Shown: positions 54,101 through 62,024, counted from the first letter of the stretch. The stretch is 64,000 bases of DNA from CAWCAW01 sp963714125 (GCA_963714125.1 OY970234.1:558001-622000); one strand, 5' to 3'. Notes: generated by a model not told the origin, from the letters alone. A program made the numbers and translations.

Positions 54101-54270
54101 TCAATGGCGGGCACCTGCCGCGCGGCATGTCCTTCAACAAGACCACGGGTGTGATCTCGGGTTCGGCCCGCCGCAGCGGTACCTTCACCTTTACCGTGCA
54201 CGTGGCCGACTCCACCAGGCCGCACCACGAGCGTGTGCTTCAGCACTTCACCTTGACGGTCAACCCGTAA
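51172..54270 (+). CDS. Large secreted beta-helix protein with Ig-like repeats
   Basis: About 1032 aa from the ATG at 51172, with AGAGGA 6 nt upstream. Sec signal ending AGA near residue 50. Residues about 60-470 form a right-handed parallel beta-helix (repeated turns such as VSDNTASI, VSGNHVSA, ITGNTISDSV), the fold of pectate lyases and NosD; catalytic residues are not evident. Then two Ig-like repeats with SLSGDSQTGT (about 475-705), two with WCFAGYYSG (about 706-940), and a He_PIG-type domain to the end. The last 325 residues match the end of the giant protein at 17033. No anchor motif is visible. Confidence 0.85.
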   Translation: MEQGPVSRVQHGWSRMATSRLRIPAAVAGAAMLMVGSYALVAGGSSLAGAQPNPPGGALLVNNGSYANQGILPTGCVGASYTTIQAAVNAASPGNSIYVCAGTYSGAVSIGTSVVLDGAEYGVNAVGRTGEPETVIDATGGITFTSGGSGSTVSGFSLSGYTGSTGEINAANVGSGWTFSDNIIDTSKGGIYFNTNDVASPAATTISDNEFTQATSAGEGGGGYAGQAVALWGKTGNNVTVSGNDFSDLSGPGAAINTTGSGAGPDNNCSDTNTATLSQGLVISSNTWEDNGANSTGENFIAMFCTDGAQVSDNTASITDNDDPNAETVIYLGGANDSATVSGNHVSAATDGGAYNQFTLGNTQVAGVDVNSNSYTSGAQGVTVSDNVVSGLNFGVEVRNSPPTNVQITGNTISDSVTNGIKIKATGGDTISGNTVSATYGADDCLDLTSGSGTAGTNDAWSNDTGVTSSPAGLCQATTTTTTSLSGDSQTGTAITVPAGSAVTDAATLSGANSATAGGTVTYSVYSDSACTVSAGSGGTVTVTSGSVPASSAVTLDTAGTYYWGASYSGDSANAASTSACGPGDEVETVAVGSTGLTTSLSGDSQTGTTISVPVNTAVTDAATLSGTYAAIAGGTVTYTAYSNSACTTSVGSGGTVSVSNGSVPASGAVTLASPGTYYWQASYSGDVANTSSTSACGIGHEVENVSLDNSTTQTTPSSSTGALGGPNSDVAVVQGDAHSGSPTGTVTFYECGPTGTATPCTSQAHQVGSPVNLTAEPGNAAKATSVSFVANSTGYWCFAGYYSGSPDYAASSDTSVDECYDVTSATTSLSTAPTNATINLGQSDTDAGTVTGNAAGGSPTGTMTFYQCGPTSTPTACTSKANQVGGVVNVTAGSGNTASASSAAFTPSAVGYWCFAGYYSGDSNYLASSDATVDECVDVAGPLTFITTSLPAATQGQSYSFGIVVRGGTQPYHWILNGGHLPRGMSFNKTTGVISGSARRSGTFTFTVHVADSTRPHHERVLQHFTLTVNP

Positions 54271-54326
54271 AGCCGAGGTTTGCTTCGGTTAACCGTGGGT
54301 CAAGGTTTGTAGTTGTACGCCGAATT

Positions 54327-54369
54327 CACCCCGTGATCTCCAGGACAACGGAGATCACGGGGTGTTTTT
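54327..54369 (+). terminator. Rho-independent terminator
   Basis: Perfect 15-bp stem CACCCCGTGATCTCC/GGAGATCACGGGGTG with an 8-nt loop, then TTTTT (54365-54369). It ends the beta-helix gene. The stop codon of the converging gene lies inside the right arm; there is no T tract for that strand. Confidence 0.9.
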
Positions 54370-54966
54370 GGTGGGCGATGACTCGGGCGGCAGATCACCG
54401 GCACCAAGGCCTGCATGTGTGGCCAGGGCGGTGACGTAGCCGTGGACGTCGATGATGAGAGCGGCGTTCTTGGCGACTTGCCTGGTGAGCGTGTGAATCT
54501 CGCTGGTGAGATCGGTGTTTTCATGGATCAGGCCCACGATCTTCGCCTCAGTCGCCTCGATCTGCTGCTCTTGCAGGTCGATCTTGTCCAGTAAGGCGGT
54601 CAACGCGTTCTGGGCCCGGTTGGCGGCGGTCGCCACCAAGAACCCGATGAACAGCTCAGCGACGGTGGTGACGAGGTTGAGAGGGAAGTTGTAGCCCTGG
54701 CTCGTAAACCAGCTCGGGAGCCAGCTGCCGTCGGCCAGCCGGTGGCCTCCGAGCGCAAAGATCAATGTCCACGCCACCACGAGGACAAACCAAAAGATGA
54801 TGTTGAAGGGCCGCCCCATCGCCTCGGACACCCAGTCGGCGAAACGGTCAAAGGCAGTAGGCCGCTTGACGGCATCCTTCATGGCCTGCGTGGTGGTGCT
54901 GGGCTCCGATGAGGGGGAGCTCGCCGGGGGAGAGGCGGACCGGTCGGGATCCTCAGCTGCGGCCAT
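54355..54966 (-). CDS. Low-affinity iron permease family membrane protein
   Basis: 203 aa; start at 54966 has AAAGGAGG upstream. Pro/Ser-rich cytoplasmic N-terminus, then FDRFADWVSEAMGRPFNIIF leading into a membrane segment (about 55-75), a second segment with NLVTTVAELFIGFLVATAANR (about 95-115), and a long coiled coil (about 120-175). This is the Iron_permease (PF04120) pattern. Despite the name, iron transport by bacterial members is not established; the coiled coil suggests assembly into oligomers. Confidence 0.85.
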   Translation of the reverse strand: MAAAEDPDRSASPPASSPSSEPSTTTQAMKDAVKRPTAFDRFADWVSEAMGRPFNIIFWFVLVVAWTLIFALGGHRLADGSWLPSWFTSQGYNFPLNLVTTVAELFIGFLVATAANRAQNALTALLDKIDLQEQQIEATEAKIVGLIHENTDLTSEIHTLTRQVAKNAALIIDVHGYVTALATHAGLGAGDLPPESSPTKNTP

Positions 54967-55093
54967 GGGCCATGGCCTCCTTTGGGGTGATCGGCACCCG
55001 CGATGCTAGGAGGACCAGGTAGACGGGGGCGGGATGACCGATGAAGCGCGCACCGTGGTGCGCCGGCTTACGACGGGTGCCAGCCCGCCGCCG

Positions 55094-55513
55094 TCAGCTG
55101 CCTTGGAGCCGAGCCGCCACGATGGCGGGCGTGAGGACCTTGTCAGGGGTGACACGGAAAAGGACGCGGCCCTCGGGTCCGATGGGATTGCCGTAGTCCG
55201 TGCCGACGTATTTCTGTGACAGGGCATCGATCTGGGCACGGGCTTCGGCGCCCCTGATCGTTTCGGTCACCTTCCCTCGGACCTCGGCCCAGTCATACGG
55301 ATTGTCGGCGCTGTGAATGAGGACCGTGATGCGGGGGTCGCGGGTGAGGTTACGGGCCGCCTGACGCTGCGGTTCGGTATTGACGAGAAGGACCTCCCCG
55401 TCGGTGTCGATCCAGCGCAATTGCGCCTGCGGCTGGCCGCCGGGCATGAGCGTCACGATGGTGGCCAGGTTGGCTCCCTTGGCGAGGCGCACGACATCGT
55501 CGTCGAGAGGCAT
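55094..55513 (-). CDS. PPOX-class (F420/FMN) split-barrel protein
   Basis: 139 aa; the ATG at 55513 follows a perfect AGGAGG with 5-nt spacing. The split-barrel flavin-reductase fold is seen in ANLATIVTLMPGGQPQAQLRW, VLLVNTEPQRQAARNLTRDP, and RGKVTETIRGAEA. Actinobacterial members use F420 or FMN to reduce varied substrates. It follows metX on the same strand with a 43-bp gap and might share its transcript, though no sulfur role is known. Confidence 0.88.
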   Translation of the reverse strand: MPLDDDVVRLAKGANLATIVTLMPGGQPQAQLRWIDTDGEVLLVNTEPQRQAARNLTRDPRITVLIHSADNPYDWAEVRGKVTETIRGAEARAQIDALSQKYVGTDYGNPIGPEGRVLFRVTPDKVLTPAIVAARLQGS

Positions 55514-55556
55514 TGATCCTCCTTGTGTCGGTGGGGCGGGTCGGACGGCTTCCAAG

Positions 55557-56687
55557 CTAATCGTGCAGTGCCGACGTCACGACGGCACCGACCTGTTCGA
55601 TCTCGAGCAAGAACCCATCGTGTCCCGATGCGGACGTGATGGCCACGACCGGTGGCGCACCGGGAAGTAGCCGGCCGAGCTCTTGTTGCAGCGCCAAGGG
55701 ATAGAGGCGATCCGAATCGATCCCCGCCACCGTCACTACGGCCTCGACCTGAGCCAAGGCGCTGGCTACTCCGCCGCGCCCCCGTCCGACGTCGTGATGG
55801 TTCATGGCTTCGGAGAGGATGATGTACGAGTTGGGGTCGAACCGCTCGGCCAGCTTGTCGCCGTGGTGTTGGAGATACGACTCGACGGCATAACGCCCGC
55901 CTTTCAGTGGTTCCTCGGCGGCCTGGGGATGGCGGCCGAAGCGGTGCTGGAACTCGCCGGCGCTGCGGTAGGTCACCTGCCCGATGCCCCGGGCGATGGC
56001 CAGACCGTCGACGGGACGCGCCGCTCTGTCGTAGTAGTCGCCACCGGCGAAGGCCGGGTCGCAGCGGATGGCGCGTACCTGCAGTGCGCACAGGGCGATT
56101 TGGTCGGTGGTGGCCGCCGCCCCCACGGCCAGGACGACGGCTCGGTCCACACGCTGGGGGTACCCCACGCACCACTCCAGGACCCGCATCCCGCCCATCG
56201 ACCCCCCGACCACGCCGGTCCATCGATGGATGCCGAGCTGATCGGCCAAGGCGACTTCGGCCGCCACCTGATCGCGCACCGTGATGACGGGGAACCGGGA
56301 GCCGTAGGGGGTGCCGTCGGGGGCGGGCGAGGCCGGACCGGTGGTCCCCTGGCACCCGCCCAGAACGTTGGGACAGACCACAAAGAACCGGTCGGTGTCG
56401 ATCGGTGCACCGGGCCCGATCAATCCTCTCCACCAACCCGCACCGGGATGTCCCGGACCCGGTGGCCCGGCCGCGTGAGAGTCACCGGTAAGGGCGTGGA
56501 GGATGAGCACAGCGTTGCTCCGAGCCCGGTTCAGCCGTCCCCAGGTCTCGTAGGCCACGGTGACGCTGGCCAGCCATCCACCCCCCTCGACACTGACGCC
56601 TCCGCTGTCACCGAACAACTCGACGAACTGCCGGTTACCCGGATCGTCCCCGGGCCGCCACGCTCCTGACGACACTGACGGGGTCAT
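55557..56687 (-). CDS. metX: Homoserine O-acetyltransferase
   Basis: 376 aa alpha/beta hydrolase. Transfers acetyl from acetyl-CoA to homoserine, the activation step of methionine synthesis. Nucleophile Ser163 in GGSMGGM, acid near residue 326 (SDRLYP), His356 in GHDGFLLE; also HALTGDSHAAG and CPNVLGGCQGTTGP, which are hallmarks of MetX. The start overlaps the metY stop (ATGA at 56684), so the product of MetX is used by the enzyme made from the gene just before it. Confidence 0.95.
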   Translation of the reverse strand: MTPSVSSGAWRPGDDPGNRQFVELFGDSGGVSVEGGGWLASVTVAYETWGRLNRARSNAVLILHALTGDSHAAGPPGPGHPGAGWWRGLIGPGAPIDTDRFFVVCPNVLGGCQGTTGPASPAPDGTPYGSRFPVITVRDQVAAEVALADQLGIHRWTGVVGGSMGGMRVLEWCVGYPQRVDRAVVLAVGAAATTDQIALCALQVRAIRCDPAFAGGDYYDRAARPVDGLAIARGIGQVTYRSAGEFQHRFGRHPQAAEEPLKGGRYAVESYLQHHGDKLAERFDPNSYIILSEAMNHHDVGRGRGGVASALAQVEAVVTVAGIDSDRLYPLALQQELGRLLPGAPPVVAITSASGHDGFLLEIEQVGAVVTSALHD

Positions 56688-57982
56688 GCTCCCTTGGCAG
56701 CGCGGAAACCGGCTTCGAGATCGGCGAGGATGTCCTCAATCGATTCGATCCCCACCGAGAGCCGAACCAAGTCGGGCGTGACCCCCGTGCTCGTCTGTTC
56801 CGCTTCGGTCAACTGCGAATGCGTCGTCGACGCCGGGTGAATGGCCAGACTCCGCACGTCGCCGACGTTGGCCAAGTGGCTGAAGAGCTCGAGGCCTTCG
56901 ATGAACCTGCGTCCGGCATCGGCACCACCGGCGATCCCGAAAGCGATGATCGAACCCCCGCCGCGCGGCAGGTACCGCTTCTGACGCTCGTGCCACGGGC
57001 TCGACGCCAAGCCGGGATACGTCACCCAGTGCACTTCGTCACGTGCTTCGAGCCAGTGCGCCACCGCGATGGCGTTCTGGACGTGGCGCTCCATGCGCAG
57101 GCTGAGGGTCTCGAGGCCTTGGAGGAACAAAAATGAGTTGAGGGGGGCGATGGAGGGACCCGTGTCGCGCAGATACTGGAGGCGGGCCTTGAGGACGAAG
57201 CGAGCCGGGAACAGGGCTTCGGGGAGCTGACCGAATACCAGGCCGTGATAGCTCGGATCAGGCTCGGTGAACGAGGGGAACCGTCCGCTTCCTTCGTAGT
57301 CAAAGTTCCCACCATCGACGATCACGCCGCCGATCGACGTGCCGTGACCGCCGATGAACTTGGTAGCCGAATGGACCACGATGTCGGCGCCGTAGCGCAG
57401 GGGCTGAGCCAGGTACGGAGTGGCCAGCGTGTTGTCCACCACCAGCGGAATACCGTGCTCATGAGCCACCGTCGAGACGCCCTCGAAATCGAGCACATCG
57501 CCTTTGGGGTTACCCAGCGTCTCGGCGAAGAAGGCCTTGGTGTTGGGGCGGATGGCGCGCTGCCATGCATCGAGATCGTCGGGGTCCTCGACGAAGCTCA
57601 CCTCGATGCCGAGCTTGGGCAGCGTGTAGTGAAAGAGGTTGTACGTCCCTCCATAGAGAGAGGCCGACGACACGATGTGCCCGCCGTTCTCCGCCAAGTT
57701 CAGCAACGTGATGGTCTCCGCGGCCTGTCCGCTGGCCACGGCCAGGGCGGCGACCCCACCTTCGAGGGAAGCCACCCGCTCTTCGAACACCGCCTGAGTC
57801 GGGTTCATGATCCGCGTGTAGATGTTGCCGAGCTCTTCAAGGCCGAAGAGGGCGGCGGCATGGTTGGTGTCGCGGAAGGTGAAGCTGGTGGTCTGGTAGA
57901 TGGGAACAGCCCGGGCCCCTGTGGTGGGGTCGGGCACGGCACCGGCGTGGATCTGGCGGGTCTCGAATCCCCAATCCGGCAT
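56684..57982 (-). CDS. metY: O-acetylhomoserine sulfhydrylase
   Basis: 432 aa PLP enzyme of the Cys/Met metabolism family. It condenses O-acetylhomoserine with sulfide to homocysteine in the cytoplasm. PLP lysine Lys208 in SATKFIGGHG; YTRIMNPTQAVFEERV near 55-70 and VVDNTLATPYLAQPL near 181-195 are typical. The length fits MetY rather than the shorter MetB. ATG at 57982 with AGGAGG. First gene of a metY-metX operon; together they give direct sulfhydrylation. Confidence 0.95.
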   Translation of the reverse strand: MPDWGFETRQIHAGAVPDPTTGARAVPIYQTTSFTFRDTNHAAALFGLEELGNIYTRIMNPTQAVFEERVASLEGGVAALAVASGQAAETITLLNLAENGGHIVSSASLYGGTYNLFHYTLPKLGIEVSFVEDPDDLDAWQRAIRPNTKAFFAETLGNPKGDVLDFEGVSTVAHEHGIPLVVDNTLATPYLAQPLRYGADIVVHSATKFIGGHGTSIGGVIVDGGNFDYEGSGRFPSFTEPDPSYHGLVFGQLPEALFPARFVLKARLQYLRDTGPSIAPLNSFLFLQGLETLSLRMERHVQNAIAVAHWLEARDEVHWVTYPGLASSPWHERQKRYLPRGGGSIIAFGIAGGADAGRRFIEGLELFSHLANVGDVRSLAIHPASTTHSQLTEAEQTSTGVTPDLVRLSVGIESIEDILADLEAGFRAAKGA

Positions 57983-58018
57983 GGCGATCGCCTCCTTCGG
58001 TGGCCCCGGGCGAGGATC

Positions 58019-58077
58019 GCCACGGCGGGCCTGCGCTGCGCGGGCTAAATCGTGGCAAATATGATGGACTTAGTCAA
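58019..58077 (-). promoter_or_regulatory. Promoter and structured leader of metY-metX
   Basis: On the minus strand TTGACT (58077-58072), 17 nt, CACGAT (58054-58049). The leader can fold with outer arms GCCACG (58056-58051) and CGTGGC (58024-58019) around a GC-rich inner hairpin. It does not match a SAM riboswitch I know. The sequence around TTGACT could bind a sulfur regulator. Confidence 0.4.
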
Positions 58078-58212
58078 CATTGAAAGCGGAAAAGCAGCGC
58101 CGCGTGGCATAGGGGTGACAGCGCCTGCGGGATTGAGGTGCTCAGTGGCCCCGATTCGGGGCCGGCAACGACACGTCGAAGCGTCGCCGCCGACCCCGAA
58201 CCAGAGGTCTCG

Positions 58213-59373
58213 CTAAAAGGCGACGATGCCTTCGCCACCGGCGGCGTCGGCCACGTTGACCGATCCGATGGCGGTGAGGGTGCCACCGGGGTTCACCGCG
58301 AAGGCGTCGACGATCCCGTTACCACCGGTTTGTACGTAGAGGAACTGCCCGCCCACCGAAGCCGATGCATCCACGGTTCCGGGGTCAGTGGTGGTGGCCG
58401 GACTCAGCAGCGTGAGCTGACCGTTGCCGGTGTTCTCTTGGTAGCCGCTCACCGAAGCACTGGCGGCGTTGGAGGCGAAGAAGTACCCCTGAGCCGGTGC
58501 CACCCAACACGTTGCCGATTCACCTGTCCCCACCGTGTCCAGCAGCGAGACGGTGCCGTCTGGGCTCAATGAGAACGTGCTCAGCGCGTTGGTGCCGGCG
58601 TCGGCGATGACGAGGTGACCAGTGGCGTCGAAGCTGATGGAGAAGGGCACCGTGCCGGCTTCGACGTTCACGACCGCAGTACGGGACAACTCGCCGAAGA
58701 ACCCGACTCGAAAGACGTCGATGTCATTGCCGTTGGCCTTGGTGGTGACGATCAGCTGCGAGCCGTCGGGCGAAAAGGCAACCTGCCCCGGCGTGTGGGT
58801 GAACTGGGTGGAGTCGGTAGGAATTGTGAGCCCCAAGGCGCGATTCGACCCCGGCAGTGCCACGAGATGGCCGAAGAACGCGGCATACCCCTGCACACTT
58901 CCGCCGCCTTCGGCGTTCAGGACGTATACCAAGTTGCCGTGCACGGCCACGCTCACGGGAAAGATCCCGCCTGAGCCAATGACCTGACGCAAGTACAAGT
59001 GGTCTCCGCTGACCGAGAAGACGGACACGGTATTGCTGCCCGCGTTCACCGCGTACAGGAGGGCGTCGCGCTGGTCGTAGGCGAGGGCGCCCTGGGAGGC
59101 GGTGTGGTCCACTGCCGATCCGTTGAGGACCCCACCTCGGCCACCGGTGGCATAGGTGCCGGCCAGGGTCAGCGTTCCGTCGGCGGCGCGGCCGTAGGCG
59201 ATGACCTGATTGGTCGTCGTGTTATCGCTCTGGACAAAGACGGCATGGTTGGCCCCACCCCCGAACACCGGCCCCGGTGTGAAGGCTGAAGCGCTGGCGG
59301 CGACCGGGGCGACCCAGGCCGAAAGCCCCAGGACGACGCCGGCGCCCATGGCCAGTCGAATACTTCTTTTCAT
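58213..59373 (-). CDS. Secreted lactonase-type seven-bladed beta-propeller
   Basis: 386 aa; ATG at 59373 with GGAGG. Sec signal (MKRSIRL, hydrophobic core, ASASA near residue 30). Blades of the Lactonase (PF10282) pattern: VIAYGRAADGTLTLAGTY, LLYAVNAGSNTVSVFSVSG, VAFSPDGSQLIVTTKANGN, FSISFDATGHLVIADAGTN, DAFAVNPGGTLTAIGSV. Known relatives include 6-phosphogluconolactonase, but secreted members of this type are generally of unknown function. Divergent from the ECF sigma factor, which may control it. Confidence 0.88.
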   Translation of the reverse strand: MKRSIRLAMGAGVVLGLSAWVAPVAASASAFTPGPVFGGGANHAVFVQSDNTTTNQVIAYGRAADGTLTLAGTYATGGRGGVLNGSAVDHTASQGALAYDQRDALLYAVNAGSNTVSVFSVSGDHLYLRQVIGSGGIFPVSVAVHGNLVYVLNAEGGGSVQGYAAFFGHLVALPGSNRALGLTIPTDSTQFTHTPGQVAFSPDGSQLIVTTKANGNDIDVFRVGFFGELSRTAVVNVEAGTVPFSISFDATGHLVIADAGTNALSTFSLSPDGTVSLLDTVGTGESATCWVAPAQGYFFASNAASASVSGYQENTGNGQLTLLSPATTTDPGTVDASASVGGQFLYVQTGGNGIVDAFAVNPGGTLTAIGSVNVADAAGGEGIVAF

Positions 59374-59567
59374 GGTGGTTCCTCCGTATCGAATGATTGA
59401 TTGTCACCAATACGGTCCTCAGTTGAGCCAAAGCGTTACGCGGCCATTGTCGCCCTCGGTTTCGGCGCTGTGTAACGGCGGCCGGGTGCCACAGGACTGA
59501 ACGAGCATGATGATCCCCAAGCTGTCCCGCCGACCGCAACGGGGTTCGACGTCCTACGCTTCGAGCT

Positions 59568-60155
59568 GTGGAGATGGACGTCGAGCTACTGGGCCGGCTG
59601 CGCAGCGGCGATGAGCAGGCGTTCGTGATGCTCGTCGACCGCTACCAGCAGCCCATGTTGCGCCTGGCCCGTTCCATGGTCCCCAGCCAGGCCGTGGCCG
59701 AAGAGGTAGTCCAGGACACCTGGATGGGGGTGGTGCGAGGTATCGATCGATTTGAAGGTCGGTCCTCGCTCAAGACGTGGCTGTTTCGGATCTTGGTCAA
59801 CCGGGCGCGCTCGGCGGGATCCCGTGAACCCGCGCAGCTGTCCATGGAGGACGCCGCCGGCATTGACCCGGCGCGTTTCGACGGTGACGGGCAATGGGCT
59901 GACCCCGTTGCCTCGTGGATGGACGAATCCGATGAACGATTCGATGCCGCCCTGTGGGCACCGATCCTCAAGTCGGCCATCGACGCCTTGCCTCCCCGCC
60001 AGCGTCAGATCGTGATGTTGCGAGATGTCGAAGGCCTCTCGAGTGCCGAGGCGTGCGAGGTACTGGGGATCGCTGCCGGTAATCAGCGGATCTTGCTGCA
60101 TCGGGGCCGAGCTCGACTGCGACAGGTCCTTGAACCGGAGATGGGGGAGGGCTGA
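59568..60155 (+). CDS. ECF-type RNA polymerase sigma factor
   Basis: 195 aa. Region 2: EQAFVMLVDRYQQPMLRLAR, then EEVVQDTWMGVVRGIDRFEG and SLKTWLFRILVNRARS. Region 4: LPPRQRQIVMLRDVEGLSSA followed by ACEVLGIAAGNQRILLHRGR. The GTG at 59568 is 7 nt after TACGCT (59555-59560), so its mRNA may be leaderless; ATG at 59574 is the alternative. The anti-sigma gene starts 3 nt after the stop. Likely senses envelope or redox stress and may drive the divergent propeller gene. Confidence 0.95.
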   Translation: MEMDVELLGRLRSGDEQAFVMLVDRYQQPMLRLARSMVPSQAVAEEVVQDTWMGVVRGIDRFEGRSSLKTWLFRILVNRARSAGSREPAQLSMEDAAGIDPARFDGDGQWADPVASWMDESDERFDAALWAPILKSAIDALPPRQRQIVMLRDVEGLSSAEACEVLGIAAGNQRILLHRGRARLRQVLEPEMGEG

Positions 60156-60158
60156 CCG

Positions 60159-60413
60159 ATGCTCTCGCTGCGACGGAGAGATCTCGTATGCCGGCAAGCC
60201 GTGGAGCTTGTCACCGACTATCTCGATGGCGCCCTGTCGCGTCGCGACCGACGACGACTCGAGACCCATCTGCGCGCCTGTCCTAACTGTGCCGCCTACC
60301 TCGAGCAGATCAAGATGACCGTTCGCCTGACAGGAACCATTGAGCCCGAGGACTTGTCGCCCGAGGCGCGAGCCGACCTGGCCGAGCTGTACCGGCAGTG
60401 GCGCTCGCAGTAG
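60159..60413 (+). CDS. Zinc-finger anti-sigma factor (ZAS/zf-HC2 type)
   Basis: 84 aa with Cys11 and the triad His37-x3-Cys41-x2-Cys44, the zinc-binding set of the anti-sigma domain. There is no membrane segment, so it is a soluble regulator that probably responds to redox state or metal by releasing the sigma factor. It lies 3 nt downstream of the sigma gene, the standard arrangement. Confidence 0.93.
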   Translation: MLSLRRRDLVCRQAVELVTDYLDGALSRRDRRRLETHLRACPNCAAYLEQIKMTVRLTGTIEPEDLSPEARADLAELYRQWRSQ

Positions 60414-60440
60414 GCGCAGGGGGCGACGAGTCCGGACGGA

Positions 60441-60938
60441 TCAGACGCCGGCGCTGGTGTCGTCGACGAGGTCGGGTCGGTACTGCGGATGCTCGGTCAG
60501 GTACTGCGAGGCCCGCCGCATGGACGCCTCATTCTGGCGATTGATGAATTTGTAGATGGGGCCCTCGAACCAGCGAAATGGCGCCTTGGTGATGTGGTAG
60601 CGCTCCTCGAAGCTGAAACGCGTTCGATTCGGTCCGAGGCGATCGAGTCGAATCTTGCCCGTCTGGTCGTTGCCCGGGTCGCTCGAGATCATGGTGAAGG
60701 TGTAGCCGTGCTCGGGTTCGACGTCCGTCACCAGCTCCAGAGCGGCCCCTCGACGTCCGAAGGGCATCTTGTAGATCACGCGCCGGAGCCGACCATTGTG
60801 ATCGTCGTCTCCGGGCCAAAGCACGTCGACGCGCACCACCATGGGCGCATAGTCGGTCCAACGGTCGTAGTCCTGGAATAGCGCCCAGATGCGTCGGGGC
60901 GCATGGGGCATGTCGAAGCTGTATCGATGCTCGCGCAT
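60441..60938 (-). CDS. SRPBCC (START-like) family protein
   Basis: 165 aa. N-terminal HRYSFDMPHAPRRIWALFQDYDRWTDYAP is the hallmark helix-grip opening; later strands TGKIRLDRLGPNRTRFSFEE and a long C-terminal helix follow. SRPBCC proteins bind hydrophobic ligands in a deep pocket and serve as cyclases or lipid carriers. The start is 7 nt after the VOC gene stop, with AAGG overlapping that stop, so the two are an operon. Confidence 0.88.
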   Translation of the reverse strand: MREHRYSFDMPHAPRRIWALFQDYDRWTDYAPMVVRVDVLWPGDDDHNGRLRRVIYKMPFGRRGAALELVTDVEPEHGYTFTMISSDPGNDQTGKIRLDRLGPNRTRFSFEERYHITKAPFRWFEGPIYKFINRQNEASMRRASQYLTEHPQYRPDLVDDTSAGV

Positions 60939-60945
60939 GGCCGCC

Positions 60946-61323
60946 TTACAGTCCTTCGCTCAGCAGGAGCTGGTTCTTGTTGTTGTCGCGAAAGAAGAAC
61001 AGCAAGGGAACTTCGCCATCGCCGCCCATGATCTCGTCGTCGACGTCGACGCCCCGACTCTTCAGTTCGGCATAATCGGCTCGGGGATCTGATGAGGTGA
61101 GAGAGATGCCGGTCATACGCCCCGGCTCGTAACTGCCTTGGGGTGGGACCAGCGCTACGTTCGCTCCGCCGCCTGGCGGTCCCACCTCCACCCAGCGGCT
61201 GCCCTCCCCGAAGGGGATATCAGCGATCAGGGTAAAGCCGAGTACCTCTGTGTAGAAGGCAATGGCGTCGTCCTGGTCGATTACGGGCACCAACACCCTT
61301 CCAATCACGCTGATCTGCGTCAT
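60946..61323 (-). CDS. VOC-superfamily protein
   Basis: 125 aa from the ATG at 61323, preceded by GGGGGG; the frame is open to 61461 but that would overlap the divergent XRE promoter and gene. VOC fold: VLVPVIDQDDAIAFYTEVLG, RWVEVGPPGGGANVALVPP, GISLTSSDPRADYAELKSRG, LLFFFRDNNKNQLLLSE. The metal-ligand His and Glu positions of glyoxalase I are only partly kept, so it may be a binding rather than catalytic member. Confidence 0.88.
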   Translation of the reverse strand: MTQISVIGRVLVPVIDQDDAIAFYTEVLGFTLIADIPFGEGSRWVEVGPPGGGANVALVPPQGSYEPGRMTGISLTSSDPRADYAELKSRGVDVDDEIMGGDGEVPLLFFFRDNNKNQLLLSEGL

Positions 61324-61409
61324 CGGCCCCCCTTCGTCGAGCGCGTCATTCCCCAGTATCGCAAAGGGGTCGGGCTGGTATTTCGGCCACGTTAAATCCC
61401 GCAAATGAT

Positions 61410-61439
61410 CTTGTCTCTCAGACAAGCCCGCCTTACATT
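61410..61439 (+). promoter_or_regulatory. Leaderless promoter with palindromic operator (XRE-cupin)
   Basis: TTGTCT (61411-61416), 17 nt, TACATT (61434-61439), then 6 nt to the ATG at 61446. A perfect 7-3-7 palindrome CTTGTCT-CTC-AGACAAG (61410-61426) includes the -35 box, a good autoregulatory site for the XRE protein. Confidence 0.65.
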
Positions 61440-61445
61440 GCAGGT

Positions 61446-62024
61446 ATGCCCGCTGGAGCAAGCTCGGCGCTGACCTCGATCGGTGAGTGCCTCCGTGCCA
61501 TTCGAGAGGAGCAGGGCCTCACGCTCGAACAGGCAGCCGCGCTTTCGGGGATCTCCATGTCCCACCTGTCGCGCCTGGAATCGTCCGAGCGTCAGCCTTC
61601 GGTGGCGTCGCTTCTGGCCCTGTCCTGCGGCTTTGGCGTGCCGGTCGGGGCCCTCTTCGGCGAGAGTCAAGGGGCGACGTCTCTCATCATCTCTGAGCCC
61701 GACGAGCCCCGGCACGAGTCCAACGGCCTCTCCATCACCTCGTGCGGCGGCTACACAGGCTCGAGCGTCATCGACGCCCTGAGAGTGACGGTTCCGGCCG
61801 ATCGCCCCGCCCCGCCTCCGGCCCGCCACGGCGGCGAGGAGTGGATCTACGTGCTCAGCGGAACGTTGCGACTCGAATACGACGGAGAGGTCTACACCGT
61901 CGGGCCCGGCGCCGCCGCGCACTTCAACGCCGAGCTTCCCCACCGTCTGGGAGGAGAAAATTCCACGGTGGAAGTGCTTCTGGTGGCGGCCAAGCCGGCG
62001 CGCAACCTTCATCAAATTCACTAG
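61446..62024 (+). CDS. XRE-family regulator with C-terminal cupin
   Basis: 192 aa. N-terminal helix-turn-helix (about 10-65): CLRAIREEQGLTLEQAAALS, then SMSHLSRLESSERQPSVASL. C-terminal cupin_2 domain (about 110-185) with GGEEWIYVLSGTLRLEYDG and GPGAAAHFNAELPHRL. This two-domain type usually senses a small molecule in the cupin and controls adjacent transport and catabolic genes. The ATG lies 6 nt after the -10 box, so translation is probably leaderless. The M24 gene follows after 16 bp, then the APC permease. Confidence 0.93.
   Translation: MPAGASSALTSIGECLRAIREEQGLTLEQAAALSGISMSHLSRLESSERQPSVASLLALSCGFGVPVGALFGESQGATSLIISEPDEPRHESNGLSITSCGGYTGSSVIDALRVTVPADRPAPPPARHGGEEWIYVLSGTLRLEYDGEVYTVGPGAAAHFNAELPHRLGGENSTVEVLLVAAKPARNLHQIH

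Noticed and set aside
54355..54369. The 15-bp hairpin as a bidirectional terminator
   Set aside because: Only the plus strand has a T run after the stem; on the minus strand the stem overlaps the end of the coding region and no T tract follows.
57983..58140. SAM riboswitch before metY
   Set aside because: I looked for the conserved SAM-I/IV and SAM-II cores and did not find them; only a generic hairpin is present.
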